Positions 1 to 4,883 of a DNA stretch of 6,723 nucleotides are shown piece after piece. Location of the stretch: NCBI GenBank assembly GCA_009702305.1, contig WLIH01000151.1, positions 1-6,723 of the forward strand. The letters are read 5' to 3'. The notes under the pieces were generated by a model that had not been told where the DNA came from, did no database searches, and was given only the letters and a program-made list of their open reading frames with translations. Position numbers and translations under genes: made by a program. This DNA is from Actinomycetota bacterium (GTDB lineage Bacteria; Actinomycetota; Actinomycetes; Propionibacteriales; Nocardioidaceae). Numbering within the stretch: the first letter of the stretch is position 1; the number at the start of each line of letters is the position of its first letter.

Positions 1-105
1 GAGGCGACCGACGCCCAGCTGAGCGCGACGGTGGCCCACCTGCGCACGATGGAGATCGTCCGTGACGTCACCTCGGTGATGCGCGTCGAAGGAGAGAACG
101 AATGA
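1..105 (+). CDS. hom: Homoserine dehydrogenase, C-terminal end (partial)
   Basis: Only the last 34 codons and the TGA stop lie in the window; the 5' part is cut off by the window edge. The readable tail contains [19 protein letters not shown], which resembles the end of the C-terminal ACT regulatory domain of actinobacterial homoserine dehydrogenases. The family reduces aspartate semialdehyde to homoserine with NAD(P)H, at the branch point to threonine and methionine. The ACT domain is the usual site of feedback inhibition by threonine. The stop overlaps the thrC start as ATGA (102-105), so the two are translationally coupled in one operon. Identification rests on this short tail plus the thrC-thrB genes downstream; no catalytic residues are visible here. 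Confidence 0.85.
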   Translation, partial: EATDAQLSATVAHLRTMEIVRDVTSVMRVEGENE

Positions 106-1190
106 GTCACCCCACCACCCACCAGTGGCGCGGCGTTATCGACGAGTATCGCGACCTCCTCGAGATCCCGGAGGGCACCGTCGCCGTCACGCTCCGTGAG
201 GGCGGCACGCCGTTGGTGCACTCGGAGTGGCTCTCGGGGCTGACGGGCGCGCAGGTCCACCTCAAGGTCGAGGGCAACAACCCCACCGGCTCCTTCAAGG
301 ACCGTGGCATGACCGCCGCCATCTCGGTCGCGAAGCACGAGGGCGCCGAGGCGGTGGTCTGCGCCTCGACCGGCAACACCTCGGCCTCGATGGCGGCCTA
401 CGCCGCGAAGGCCGGCCTGAAGCCGCTCGTCCTGGTGCCGGAGGGCAAGATCGCCGCCGGCAAGATGGCCCAGGCGATCGTGCACGGCGCCCAGGTGATC
501 ATGGTGCGCGGCAACTTCGACGACTGCCTCGCGATGGCCAAGGGTCTGGCCTGGGAGTACCCCGTCGCCCTGGTCAACTCCGTCAACCCGGTGCGGCTCG
601 AGGGGCAGAAGACGGCGGCGTTCGAGATCGTCGACTTCCTGGGCGACGCCCCCGACTACCACCTGCTGCCGGTCGGCAACGCCGGCAACATCGCGGCGTA
701 CTGGCTCGGCTACCAGCAGTACGCCGACCTCGGCCGGGCCACGAAGCGGCCGGTCGTGCGCGGCTTCCAGGCGGAGGGGGCCTCGCCGTTGGTGACCGGT
801 GAGCCGTTCCCGGACCCGGAGACCAAGGCGACGGCGATCCGGATCGGCAACCCCGCCTCGTGGAAGCTCGCCGTCGCGGCGGCCGACGAGTCGGGCGGGC
901 GCTTCGCCGCGGTCAGCGACGAGCAGATCCTCGCGGCCCAGCAGGAGCTGGCCCGCAACGACGGTGTCTTCGTCGAGCCGGCGTCGGCCGCGGGTGTGGC
1001 CGGGCTGCTGCAGGAGCTCGCGCAGGGCGAGTCCTACGCCGGCAGCTCGCTGGTGATCACGGTCACCGGCCACGGGCTCAAGGACACGGCGACCGCGCTC
1101 GAGGGCTTCGCCGCCAGCGGGCGCAGCATCGTCGACACGGTCGTCGACGCCGACGTGGCCGCTGCCGCGGCTGCCGCCGGTCTCGCCTGA
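102..1190 (+). CDS. thrC: Threonine synthase (PLP-dependent)
   Basis: This 362-residue cytoplasmic enzyme converts O-phosphohomoserine to threonine and phosphate, the last step of the pathway. It is a fold-type II PLP enzyme. The cofactor lysine is K66 in [10 protein letters not shown] (60-69). The substrate-binding loop is STGNTS (89-94). The phosphate-gripping glycine-rich loop is VGNAGN (191-196), and the late conserved VTGHGLKD spans 321-328. The length fits the short actinobacterial type. The ATG at 102 is supported by AAGGAG at 89-94 with a 7-nt spacer and by the ATGA overlap with hom. The thrB start follows the stop after 4 nt, so hom-thrC-thrB reads as one operon. The extreme C-terminus is an alanine-rich tail (seven consecutive Ala at about 353-359), probably a disordered extension. 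No feature suggests loss of function. Confidence 0.97.
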   Translation: MSHPTTHQWRGVIDEYRDLLEIPEGTVAVTLREGGTPLVHSEWLSGLTGAQVHLKVEGNNPTGSFKDRGMTAAISVAKHEGAEAVVCASTGNTSASMAAYAAKAGLKPLVLVPEGKIAAGKMAQAIVHGAQVIMVRGNFDDCLAMAKGLAWEYPVALVNSVNPVRLEGQKTAAFEIVDFLGDAPDYHLLPVGNAGNIAAYWLGYQQYADLGRATKRPVVRGFQAEGASPLVTGEPFPDPETKATAIRIGNPASWKLAVAAADESGGRFAAVSDEQILAAQQELARNDGVFVEPASAAGVAGLLQELAQGESYAGSSLVITVTGHGLKDTATALEGFAASGRSIVDTVVDADVAAAAAAAGLA

Positions 1191-1194
1191 TCAG

Positions 1195-2109
1195 GTGACC
1201 ACGCTGCCTGCCTTCGTCACCGGCCCTGTGCGCGTCAGCGTGCCGGCGACGACGGCCAACCTCGGTCCCGGTTTCGACTCGCTCGGTCTCGCGCTCGGCC
1301 TGCGTGACGAGCTCGAGGCCGAGGTCCTCGACCGCGGGCTGGTCGTCGAGGTGGACGGTGCCGATGGCGTGCCGCTCGACGAGCGGCACCTGGTCGTGCG
1401 GTCGATGCGCGCGGCCTTCGACCTGCTCGGCGCTCAGCCCGCCGGGCTGCGCCTGTCGTGTCGCAACGTCATCCCGCACGCCCGCGGTCTCGGGTCCTCG
1501 TCCGCGGCGATCGTGGCCGGCGTCGGGCTGGCTCGTGCGCTGGTGGTCGGCGGGGACGCGCTCCTCGACGACGATGCGGCGTTCGGGCTGTGCGCGCGGA
1601 TCGAGGGACACCCCGACAACGTCGCTCCGGCGTACTTCGGCGGCTTCGTGATCTCGGGACACGACGACGACGGTGTCTTCTACGCCGTCGGCTCGCCCGT
1701 CGCTGCCGGTGTCGGCGCGGTCGTCTTCGTCCCACCCACGCCGCTCTCGACGAAGGTCGCGCGAGGTCTGCTGCCGGCCGTGGTGCCGCATGCCGACGCC
1801 GCCGCGGACGCCGGCCGGTCGGCGCTCCTGGTCGCGGCCCTCGCCGCACGTCCCGACCAGCTCTGGCGGGCGACCCGCGACTACCTCCACCAGGACTACC
1901 GCCGCCCGGCGATGCCGGACTCGCTGGCCCTGATAGACCGGCTGCGCGCCGACGGGGTCGCTGCCGTGGTGTCGGGCGCCGGTCCGACGGTCCTGGCCCT
2001 GGTCGACAGCTCAGACGTGGATCTCGAACGACGGCTGCTCGCGCAGGCGCCCCCCGGTTGGCAGGCGCGGGCGCTCCCGGTCGAGCCCGACGGACTGCTC
2101 CTCGGCTGA
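1195..2109 (+). CDS. thrB: Homoserine kinase (GHMP family)
   Basis: This 304-residue cytoplasmic kinase phosphorylates homoserine with ATP to give O-phosphohomoserine, the substrate of the adjacent thrC product. All three GHMP-kinase motifs are visible. Motif 1 is PATTANLGPGFD (17-28). Motif 2, the ATP-phosphate loop, is PHARGLGSSSAA (94-105). Motif 3 is SGAGPTVLAL (260-269). The conserved EGHPDNVAPA segment is at 137-146. The start is GTG at 1195, 4 nt after the thrC stop; no good Shine-Dalgarno sequence precedes it, so translation probably depends on ribosomes finishing thrC. A later GTG at 1229 would cut into the strand leading to motif 1 and is less likely. It is the last gene of the threonine operon; a large palindrome follows 9 nt after its stop. 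Confidence 0.96.
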   Translation: MTTLPAFVTGPVRVSVPATTANLGPGFDSLGLALGLRDELEAEVLDRGLVVEVDGADGVPLDERHLVVRSMRAAFDLLGAQPAGLRLSCRNVIPHARGLGSSSAAIVAGVGLARALVVGGDALLDDDAAFGLCARIEGHPDNVAPAYFGGFVISGHDDDGVFYAVGSPVAAGVGAVVFVPPTPLSTKVARGLLPAVVPHADAAADAGRSALLVAALAARPDQLWRATRDYLHQDYRRPAMPDSLALIDRLRADGVAAVVSGAGPTVLALVDSSDVDLERRLLAQAPPGWQARALPVEPDGLLLG

Positions 2110-2118
2110 GCGTCGCCG

Positions 2119-2166
2119 CGACTTCATACGGGTGGGACGTCCGCTTGTCCCCGGCGTATGACGTCG
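2119..2166 (+). repeat. 48-bp imperfect palindrome after thrB
   Basis: The two arms are exactly symmetric around 2142/2143. Paired blocks are CGAC (2119-2122) with GTCG (2163-2166), TCATACG (2124-2130) with CGTATGA (2155-2161), and GGGAC (2134-2138) with GTCCC (2147-2151). That is 16 Watson-Crick pairs in a 20-nt arm, with a 1-nt and a 3-nt symmetric mismatch and an 8-nt loop (2139-2146). It begins 9 nt after the thrB stop and ends 32 nt before the rho -10 box. It could be a terminator for hom-thrC-thrB; no T-run follows, but actinobacterial terminators often lack one. It could instead be an operator for the rho promoter. The symmetry is seen; the role is inferred. Confidence 0.6.
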
Positions 2167-2198
2167 TGCGGGGTCGCGCCGCCCGGAGGGGTCGTGGG

Positions 2199-2207
2199 TG
2201 CTACATT
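2199..2207 (+). promoter_or_regulatory. Extended -10 promoter of rho
   Basis: TGCTACATT fits the extended -10 pattern TGnTANNNT exactly (TG at 2199-2200, TACATT at 2202-2207). No TTGACA-like -35 lies 16-18 nt upstream, which is compatible with extended -10 promoters and common in actinobacteria. Transcription would begin near 2213-2215, giving a leader of about 167 nt before the rho start codon. The site overlaps the GTG at 2198 that would otherwise open a longer rho reading frame, which argues against that start. Confidence 0.55.
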
Positions 2208-2226
2208 GCTGGCACGCCCCGGCTCT

Positions 2227-2240
2227 CGGGCGAGCGCCCG
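2227..2240 (+). promoter_or_regulatory. Hairpin abutting the uORF start codon
   Basis: CGGGC (2227-2231) pairs perfectly with GCCCG (2236-2240) around the loop GAGC. The hairpin ends at the base before the ATG at 2241 and contains the only Shine-Dalgarno-like run upstream of it (GGGCGAG, 2228-2234). When folded it would hide part of that site, so it may set how often the leader peptide is translated. The pairing is seen; the role is inferred. Confidence 0.4.
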
Positions 2241-2384
2241 ATGAAGTCTCTCGGGTGCGCACCCTCCCTCATCTCGTGCGGTCCCCGCACGCTCGACCCT
2301 GCCGGGCTCGGGCCGAGGGAGATCAACCAGTGGCTGACGCGGCTCGACCGTGCAGCCCTGCTACGTGGCAAGGACCTCACGTGA
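2241..2384 (+). CDS. Putative rho leader peptide (47-aa uORF)
   Basis: A 47-codon frame starts with ATG about 27 nt after the predicted transcription start. Its TGA (2382-2384) overlaps the rho GTG as GTGA, the same coupling style as hom/thrC. Codon composition looks coding: by hand count GC is about 66 %, 57 % and 83 % at positions 1, 2 and 3, the order expected for real genes in this genome. The peptide begins MKSLGCAPSLISCG (Cys at 6 and 13), has a Pro/Gly-rich middle, and ends with a probable amphipathic helix (REINQWLTRLDRAALLRGK, 26-44). It has no signal peptide or membrane segment. Its last codons read through the rho Shine-Dalgarno, so ribosomes finishing it could restart at rho. E. 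coli has a different rho leader peptide, rhoL. I do not recognise this family; a chance frame is possible. Confidence 0.5.
   Translation: MKSLGCAPSLISCGPRTLDPAGLGPREINQWLTRLDRAALLRGKDLT
2275..2291 (+). promoter_or_regulatory. 7-bp hairpin inside rho leader
   Basis: CGTGCGG (2275-2281) and CCGCACG (2285-2291) form a perfect, GC-rich 7-bp stem with a 3-nt loop. It sits inside the uORF and inside the C-rich stretch, so ribosome passage would melt it. It could pause RNA polymerase or expose or hide the rut-like C-rich bases. No T-run follows, so it is not a classical intrinsic terminator. Confidence 0.4.
2370..2374 (+). promoter_or_regulatory. Ribosome-binding site fixing the rho start
   Basis: AAGGA lies 6 nt before GTG at 2381 and is the best Shine-Dalgarno match near any candidate rho start. 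It supports GTG 2381 over the in-frame GTG at 2198, which is inside the promoter. The same bases are read as the Gly-Lys-Asp codons near the end of the upstream uORF, so uORF translation physically occupies this site. Confidence 0.75.
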
Positions 2385-4393
2385 CGGACACCCTGGACTC
2401 CTCCACCGCTGCCTCCGCCGACGCACCCGCGTCCGCGAAGAAGCGCGGTGGAGGGCTCAACTCCCTGCTGCTCGCCGACCTCAAGGCGATGGCGGGTGGA
2501 CTCGGCATCTCGGGTTCGGGCTCGATGAAGAAGGCCCAGCTCGTCGACGCGATCAAGGCCGCCCAATCCGGTGGTGGCCCGTCTAGTGACCAGTCGAGTG
2601 GCCGGCCGAGTGACCGTCCGAGTGATCAGTCGGGTGGTCGGTCGGCACGGTCGGATCGGCCGAGCGACGGCGACGGCGACCGCGCCGCCCCGGCGCAGCG
2701 CGAGGCCACAGCCGAGGAGCCGGCCGCCCCGGCCTCGGCCTCGGACACGCCGCCGGCGCAGGAGCGCCCGGCCCACCAGCCTCCCCAGGTGCGTCAGCGC
2801 ACCCGCCAGCGCAGCGAGCAGCCGCGCCAGGGCCAGGCCGACAAGGCCGAGCCGGAGACGGATCGGCCGGAGAAGGATCGGCGCGAGACTGCGGCGTCCG
2901 AGACCGCCGCGCAGGCCCGAGACGAGAAGAGCCGCGAGGACCGGCCCGCCGATCAGTCCGCCCGCGAGCCGCGCGAGCGCCGCCAGGACCGCAGCGACCA
3001 GGCCCGGGGCGACCAGCAGCGCAACGAGCAGCCTCGCGGAGACCGCAACGACCAGGCCCGCAACGACCAGGCGCGCAACGACCAGGCCCGGGGTGAGCAG
3101 GACGGCGAGCGTCTCGATGAGAACGGCGAGCGCAGCACCCGCAACCGACGTCGGCGGGGCCGCGACCGCGACCGTCCGCTCGCGACATCGGGCTCCGCGC
3201 CGGCGGCCCAGCAGCAGCCGCGCAACCAGCGCGAGCCCGACACGACGATCCTCGAGGACGACGTCCTGGTGCCGGCGGCCGGCATCCTCGACGTGCTCGA
3301 CAACTACGCGTTCGTCCGCACGAGCGGCTACCTGCCGGGCAACGACGACGTCTACCTGTCCCTCTCGATGGTCCGCAAGCTCGGGCTGCGTCGGGGCGAC
3401 GCGATCGTCGGTCAGGTGCGCCAGCCCCGTGAGGGCGAGCGCAAGGAGAAGTTCAACCCGATGGTGCGCATCGACGCCGTCAACGGGCTCGACCCCGAGC
3501 TGGCCCGGACCCGGGTGGAGTTCGCCAAGCTGACGCCGCTCTACCCCTCCGAGCGGCTGCGGCTCGAGACCGACCCGACCAACATGATCGGTCGGATCAT
3601 CGACATCGCCGCCCCGATCGGCAAGGGCCAGCGTGGACTGATCGTGTCGCCCGCCAAGGCGGGCAAGACGATGGTGCTGCAGTCGATCGCGAACTCGATC
3701 ACGAGCAACAACCCCGAGTGCCACCTGATGGTCGTCCTCGTCGACGAGCGGCCCGAGGAGGTCACCGACTTCGAGCGCTCCGTGAAGGGCGAGGTCATCG
3801 CCTCGACGTTCGACCGTCCCGCTCTCGACCACACGATCGTCGCCGAGCTCGCGATCGAGCGGGCCAAGCGTCTGGTCGAGCTCGGGCACGACGTCGTGGT
3901 GCTGCTCGACGGCATCACGCGGCTCGGGCGGGCGTACAACCTCTCCGCTCCGGCGAGCGGTCGCATCCTCTCGGGCGGGGTCGACTCCGCCGCGTTGTAC
4001 CCGCCGAAGAAGTTCTTCGGCGCGGCCCGCAACATCGAGAACGGCGGCTCGCTCACGATCCTCGCCACTGCGCTCATCGAGAGCGGGTCGAAGATGGACG
4101 AGGTGATCTTCGAGGAGTTCAAGGGCACCGGCAACATGGAGGTCCGACTGCGTCGCGACTTCGCGGACAAGCGGATCTTCCCGTCGATCGACGTCATCCA
4201 GTCCGGCACCCGTCGCGAGGAGCTGTTGCTCAGCTCTGAAGAGATGGCGATCATCTGGAAGCTGCGCCGGGTCATCTCGTCGCTCGACGGCCAGCAGGCG
4301 CTCGAGCTGCTGCTGGAGCGGCTCAAGAAGACGTCGACCAACATCGAGTTCCTCATGTCGGTGCAGAAGACGACCCCCGCCGAGGGCGAGTAG
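2381..4393 (+). CDS. rho: Transcription termination factor Rho
   Basis: This 670-residue hexameric RNA-dependent ATPase/helicase terminates untranslated transcripts. Order: Rho_N/SAP-like helices (about 24-62); a disordered R/D/E/Q/S-rich insertion (about 63-284); an OB-fold primary RNA site with DNYAFVR (307-313); and the RecA-type motor. The motor has Walker A SPAKAGKT (423-430, K429), Walker B VVVLLD (505-510, D510) and arginine finger R611 in SGTRREE. From Walker A onward the numbering is E. coli plus 245 with no gaps, so R598 matches E. coli R353. The core ends in a normal C-terminus. E. coli Rho has 419 residues; the excess is the insertion, which is common in actinobacteria. Positions matching E. 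coli M219 and S266, linked to bicyclomycin sensitivity, are F464 and G511. Start GTG 2381 rests on the Shine-Dalgarno at 2370-2374 and on MTDTLDSS... as a typical N-terminus. Confidence 0.97.
   Translation: MTDTLDSSTAASADAPASAKKRGGGLNSLLLADLKAMAGGLGISGSGSMKKAQLVDAIKAAQSGGGPSSDQSSGRPSDRPSDQSGGRSARSDRPSDGDGDRAAPAQREATAEEPAAPASASDTPPAQERPAHQPPQVRQRTRQRSEQPRQGQADKAEPETDRPEKDRRETAASETAAQARDEKSREDRPADQSAREPRERRQDRSDQARGDQQRNEQPRGDRNDQARNDQARNDQARGEQDGERLDENGERSTRNRRRRGRDRDRPLATSGSAPAAQQQPRNQREPDTTILEDDVLVPAAGILDVLDNYAFVRTSGYLPGNDDVYLSLSMVRKLGLRRGDAIVGQVRQPREGERKEKFNPMVRIDAVNGLDPELARTRVEFAKLTPLYPSERLRLETDPTNMIGRIIDIAAPIGKGQRGLIVSPAKAGKTMVLQSIANSITSNNPECHLMVVLVDERPEEVTDFERSVKGEVIASTFDRPALDHTIVAELAIERAKRLVELGHDVVVLLDGITRLGRAYNLSAPASGRILSGGVDSAALYPPKKFFGAARNIENGGSLTILATALIESGSKMDEVIFEEFKGTGNMEVRLRRDFADKRIFPSIDVIQSGTRREELLLSSEEMAIIWKLRRVISSLDGQQALELLLERLKKTSTNIEFLMSVQKTTPAEGE
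2585..2644 (+). repeat. 12-bp in-frame minisatellite in the Rho insertion
   Basis: Five consecutive 12-bp units start at 2585, 2597, 2609, 2621 and 2633. They encode SDQS, SGRP, SDRP, SDQS and GGRS. The first four begin with AGT, a serine codon that I do not find in the Rho motor domain, where serines are TCG, TCC, TCT or AGC. The shared odd codon in strict register points to recent duplication of a 12-bp unit. Being a multiple of three, copy-number change would keep the frame. Confidence 0.75.
3044..3088 (+). repeat. 15-bp tandem repeat in the Rho insertion
   Basis: Three copies of CGCAACGACCAGGCC (3044-3058, 3059-3073, 3074-3088) are identical except for one third-position change (final C to G in copy 2). 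They encode RNDQA three times, at residues 222-236. Similar diverged units (RNEQP, RGDQQ, RGEQ) flank them, so the charged linker seems to grow by repeat duplication in units of 15 bp. Confidence 0.85.
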
Positions 4394-4423
4394 TCCGACC
4401 CGCACCCCGGACGCGATCGGCTC

Positions 4424-4456
4424 GCTGCCGGGCACGGCTACGCTGTGCCCGGCAGC
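4424..4456 (+). terminator. Strong hairpin after rho, likely terminator
   Basis: GCTGCCGGGCAC (4424-4435) pairs perfectly with GTGCCCGGCAGC (4445-4456). The stem can extend inward by a G-T and two G-C pairs to a TAC triloop (4439-4441), giving about 15 bp. It begins 30 nt after the rho stop. No T-run follows, so it would be an I-shaped, actinobacterial-type terminator rather than a classical one. Its loop holds a -10-like hexamer for the next gene, so the element may serve both to end rho and to start the two-component operon. Confidence 0.6.
4439..4444 (+). promoter_or_regulatory. Possible -10 box of the two-component genes
   Basis: TACGCT fits the actinobacterial TANNNT -10 pattern and lies in the loop of the post-rho hairpin. 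Transcription would start near 4450-4452, leaving a leader of about 48 nt before the GTG at 4499. No clear -35 is present 16-18 nt upstream. TANNNT is a loose pattern, so this rests mainly on its position between a likely terminator and a well-marked start codon. Confidence 0.35.
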
Positions 4457-4472
4457 CCGGTCGACGATCGGG
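4456..4472 (+). repeat. 17-bp near-perfect palindrome before the response regulator
   Basis: CCCG-G-TCG-A-CGA-T-CGGG is symmetric around A4464, with a single non-matching pair (G4460/T4468). It lies just downstream of the possible -10 box and upstream of the Shine-Dalgarno at 4486-4491. That is a plausible place for a dimeric repressor, but no known binding motif was recognised. It may be chance. Confidence 0.3.
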
Positions 4473-4485
4473 ACCAACGCTCAGC

Positions 4486-4491
4486 GGAGGG
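4486..4491 (+). promoter_or_regulatory. Ribosome-binding site fixing the response regulator start
   Basis: GGAGGG lies 7 nt before GTG at 4499 and is among the strongest Shine-Dalgarno sequences in the window. It places the start at 4499, which gives a receiver domain beginning directly with VARILVADDD. The longer in-frame ATG at 4445 falls within the post-rho hairpin and has no such site. Confidence 0.85.
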
Positions 4492-4498
4492 CTTTGAC

Positions 4499-4870
4499 GT
4501 GGCACGGATCCTGGTCGCCGACGACGACATCGACATCCGTGAGCTCGTCGAGTTCAAGCTGGCCACCCTCGGCCACGAGATCACCGTCGTCGCCGACGGT
4601 GCCGCGGCCGTCGAGGCGTGTCAGGCCTGGCGCCCCGACCTGGCGGTCCTCGACGTGATGATGCCGGGGGTCTCGGGTCTCGAGGCCATCCGTGCCATCC
4701 GCGCCGATCCGGCGCTGGCCGGCCTGCCGGTCATCCTGTTGACGGCCCGCGCCCAGGAGTCCGACGTCGAGACGGGCTTCGACTCCGGTGCCGACGACTA
4801 CATCACCAAGCCGTTCAGCCCTCGCGAGCTCGCGTCGCGGGTCGAGGCGCTGCTGGCTCGGTCGACCTGA
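4499..4870 (+). CDS. Stand-alone receiver-domain response regulator
   Basis: The 123-residue protein is one complete CheY-like receiver domain and nothing else. It has the acidic pocket D8-D9 in VADDD, phospho-acceptor D52 in AVLDVMMPG, switch T82 in ILLTAR, aromatic Y101 in DDYITKPF and conserved K104. It ends right after helix 5 (ELASRVEALLAR). There is no DNA-binding or enzymatic output domain, although the DDYITKPF-to-helix-5 segment resembles OmpR-type regulators. It should accept phosphate from the adjacent histidine kinase and act by protein-protein contact, as CheY, Spo0F or DivK do, or pass phosphate on; the target is unknown. The kinase ATG follows after 13 nt, so the pair is co-transcribed. 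Truncation is unlikely because no remnant of an output domain follows the stop. Confidence 0.9.
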   Translation: MARILVADDDIDIRELVEFKLATLGHEITVVADGAAAVEACQAWRPDLAVLDVMMPGVSGLEAIRAIRADPALAGLPVILLTARAQESDVETGFDSGADDYITKPFSPRELASRVEALLARST

Positions 4871-4883
4871 GCAAGCGCCGCAC

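Larger units (their letters stand above)
2214..2380 (+). promoter_or_regulatory. Structured leader of rho mRNA with C-rich, rut-like stretch
   Basis: The leader contains, in order, a hairpin at 2227-2240 (CGGGC, loop GAGC, GCCCG), a perfect 12-nt palindrome GGGTGCGCACCC at 2253-2264, and a hairpin at 2275-2291 (CGTGCGG, loop TCC, CCGCACG, a perfect 7-bp stem). Positions 2261-2300 hold 21 C against 7 G in 40 nt, the C-over-G imbalance typical of Rho-loading (rut) sites. E. coli rho is known to be controlled by Rho-dependent attenuation in its own leader; similar control here is an inference. Most of the leader is also covered by a short reading frame ending at the rho start. The exact 5' end is estimated from the -10 box. 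Confidence 0.5.

Noticed and set aside
1186..1195. Perfect palindrome CCTGATCAGG over the thrC stop/thrB start
   Set aside because: It has no loop and cannot form an RNA hairpin. It is short and explained by the stop and start codons meeting; chance is likely.
1078..1890. 270-codon - strand frame over thrC/thrB
   Set aside because: Arg/Asp-rich shadow of two well-supported genes on the other strand, with no recognisable motif.
1458..2240. Long + strand frame whose 3' end is the proposed uORF
   Set aside because: The part inside thrB is an Arg/Gly-rich shadow of the real gene. Only the portion after the rho promoter, from ATG 2241, has coding-like composition.
2198..2380. Upstream GTG start for rho, adding 61 residues
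   Set aside because: This GTG lies inside the extended -10 element, has no Shine-Dalgarno, and the added sequence does not resemble Rho. GTG 2381 has AAGGA at proper spacing.
2201..4477. A 758-codon open frame on the - strand across rho
   Set aside because: It mirrors rho almost end to end, and its translation is low-complexity and matches no recognisable family. In very GC-rich genes the antisense frame is often open by codon bias alone.
4445..4498. Earlier ATG start for the response regulator (18 extra residues)
   Set aside because: It falls in the hairpin stem, lacks a Shine-Dalgarno, and the extra residues are not part of a receiver domain. GTG 4499 has GGAGGG 7 nt upstream.
4788..4883. 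Earlier ATG start for the kinase (32 extra residues)
   Set aside because: It would overlap the receiver gene by over 80 nt and put an Arg-rich segment before TM1. ATG 4884 is the natural start.
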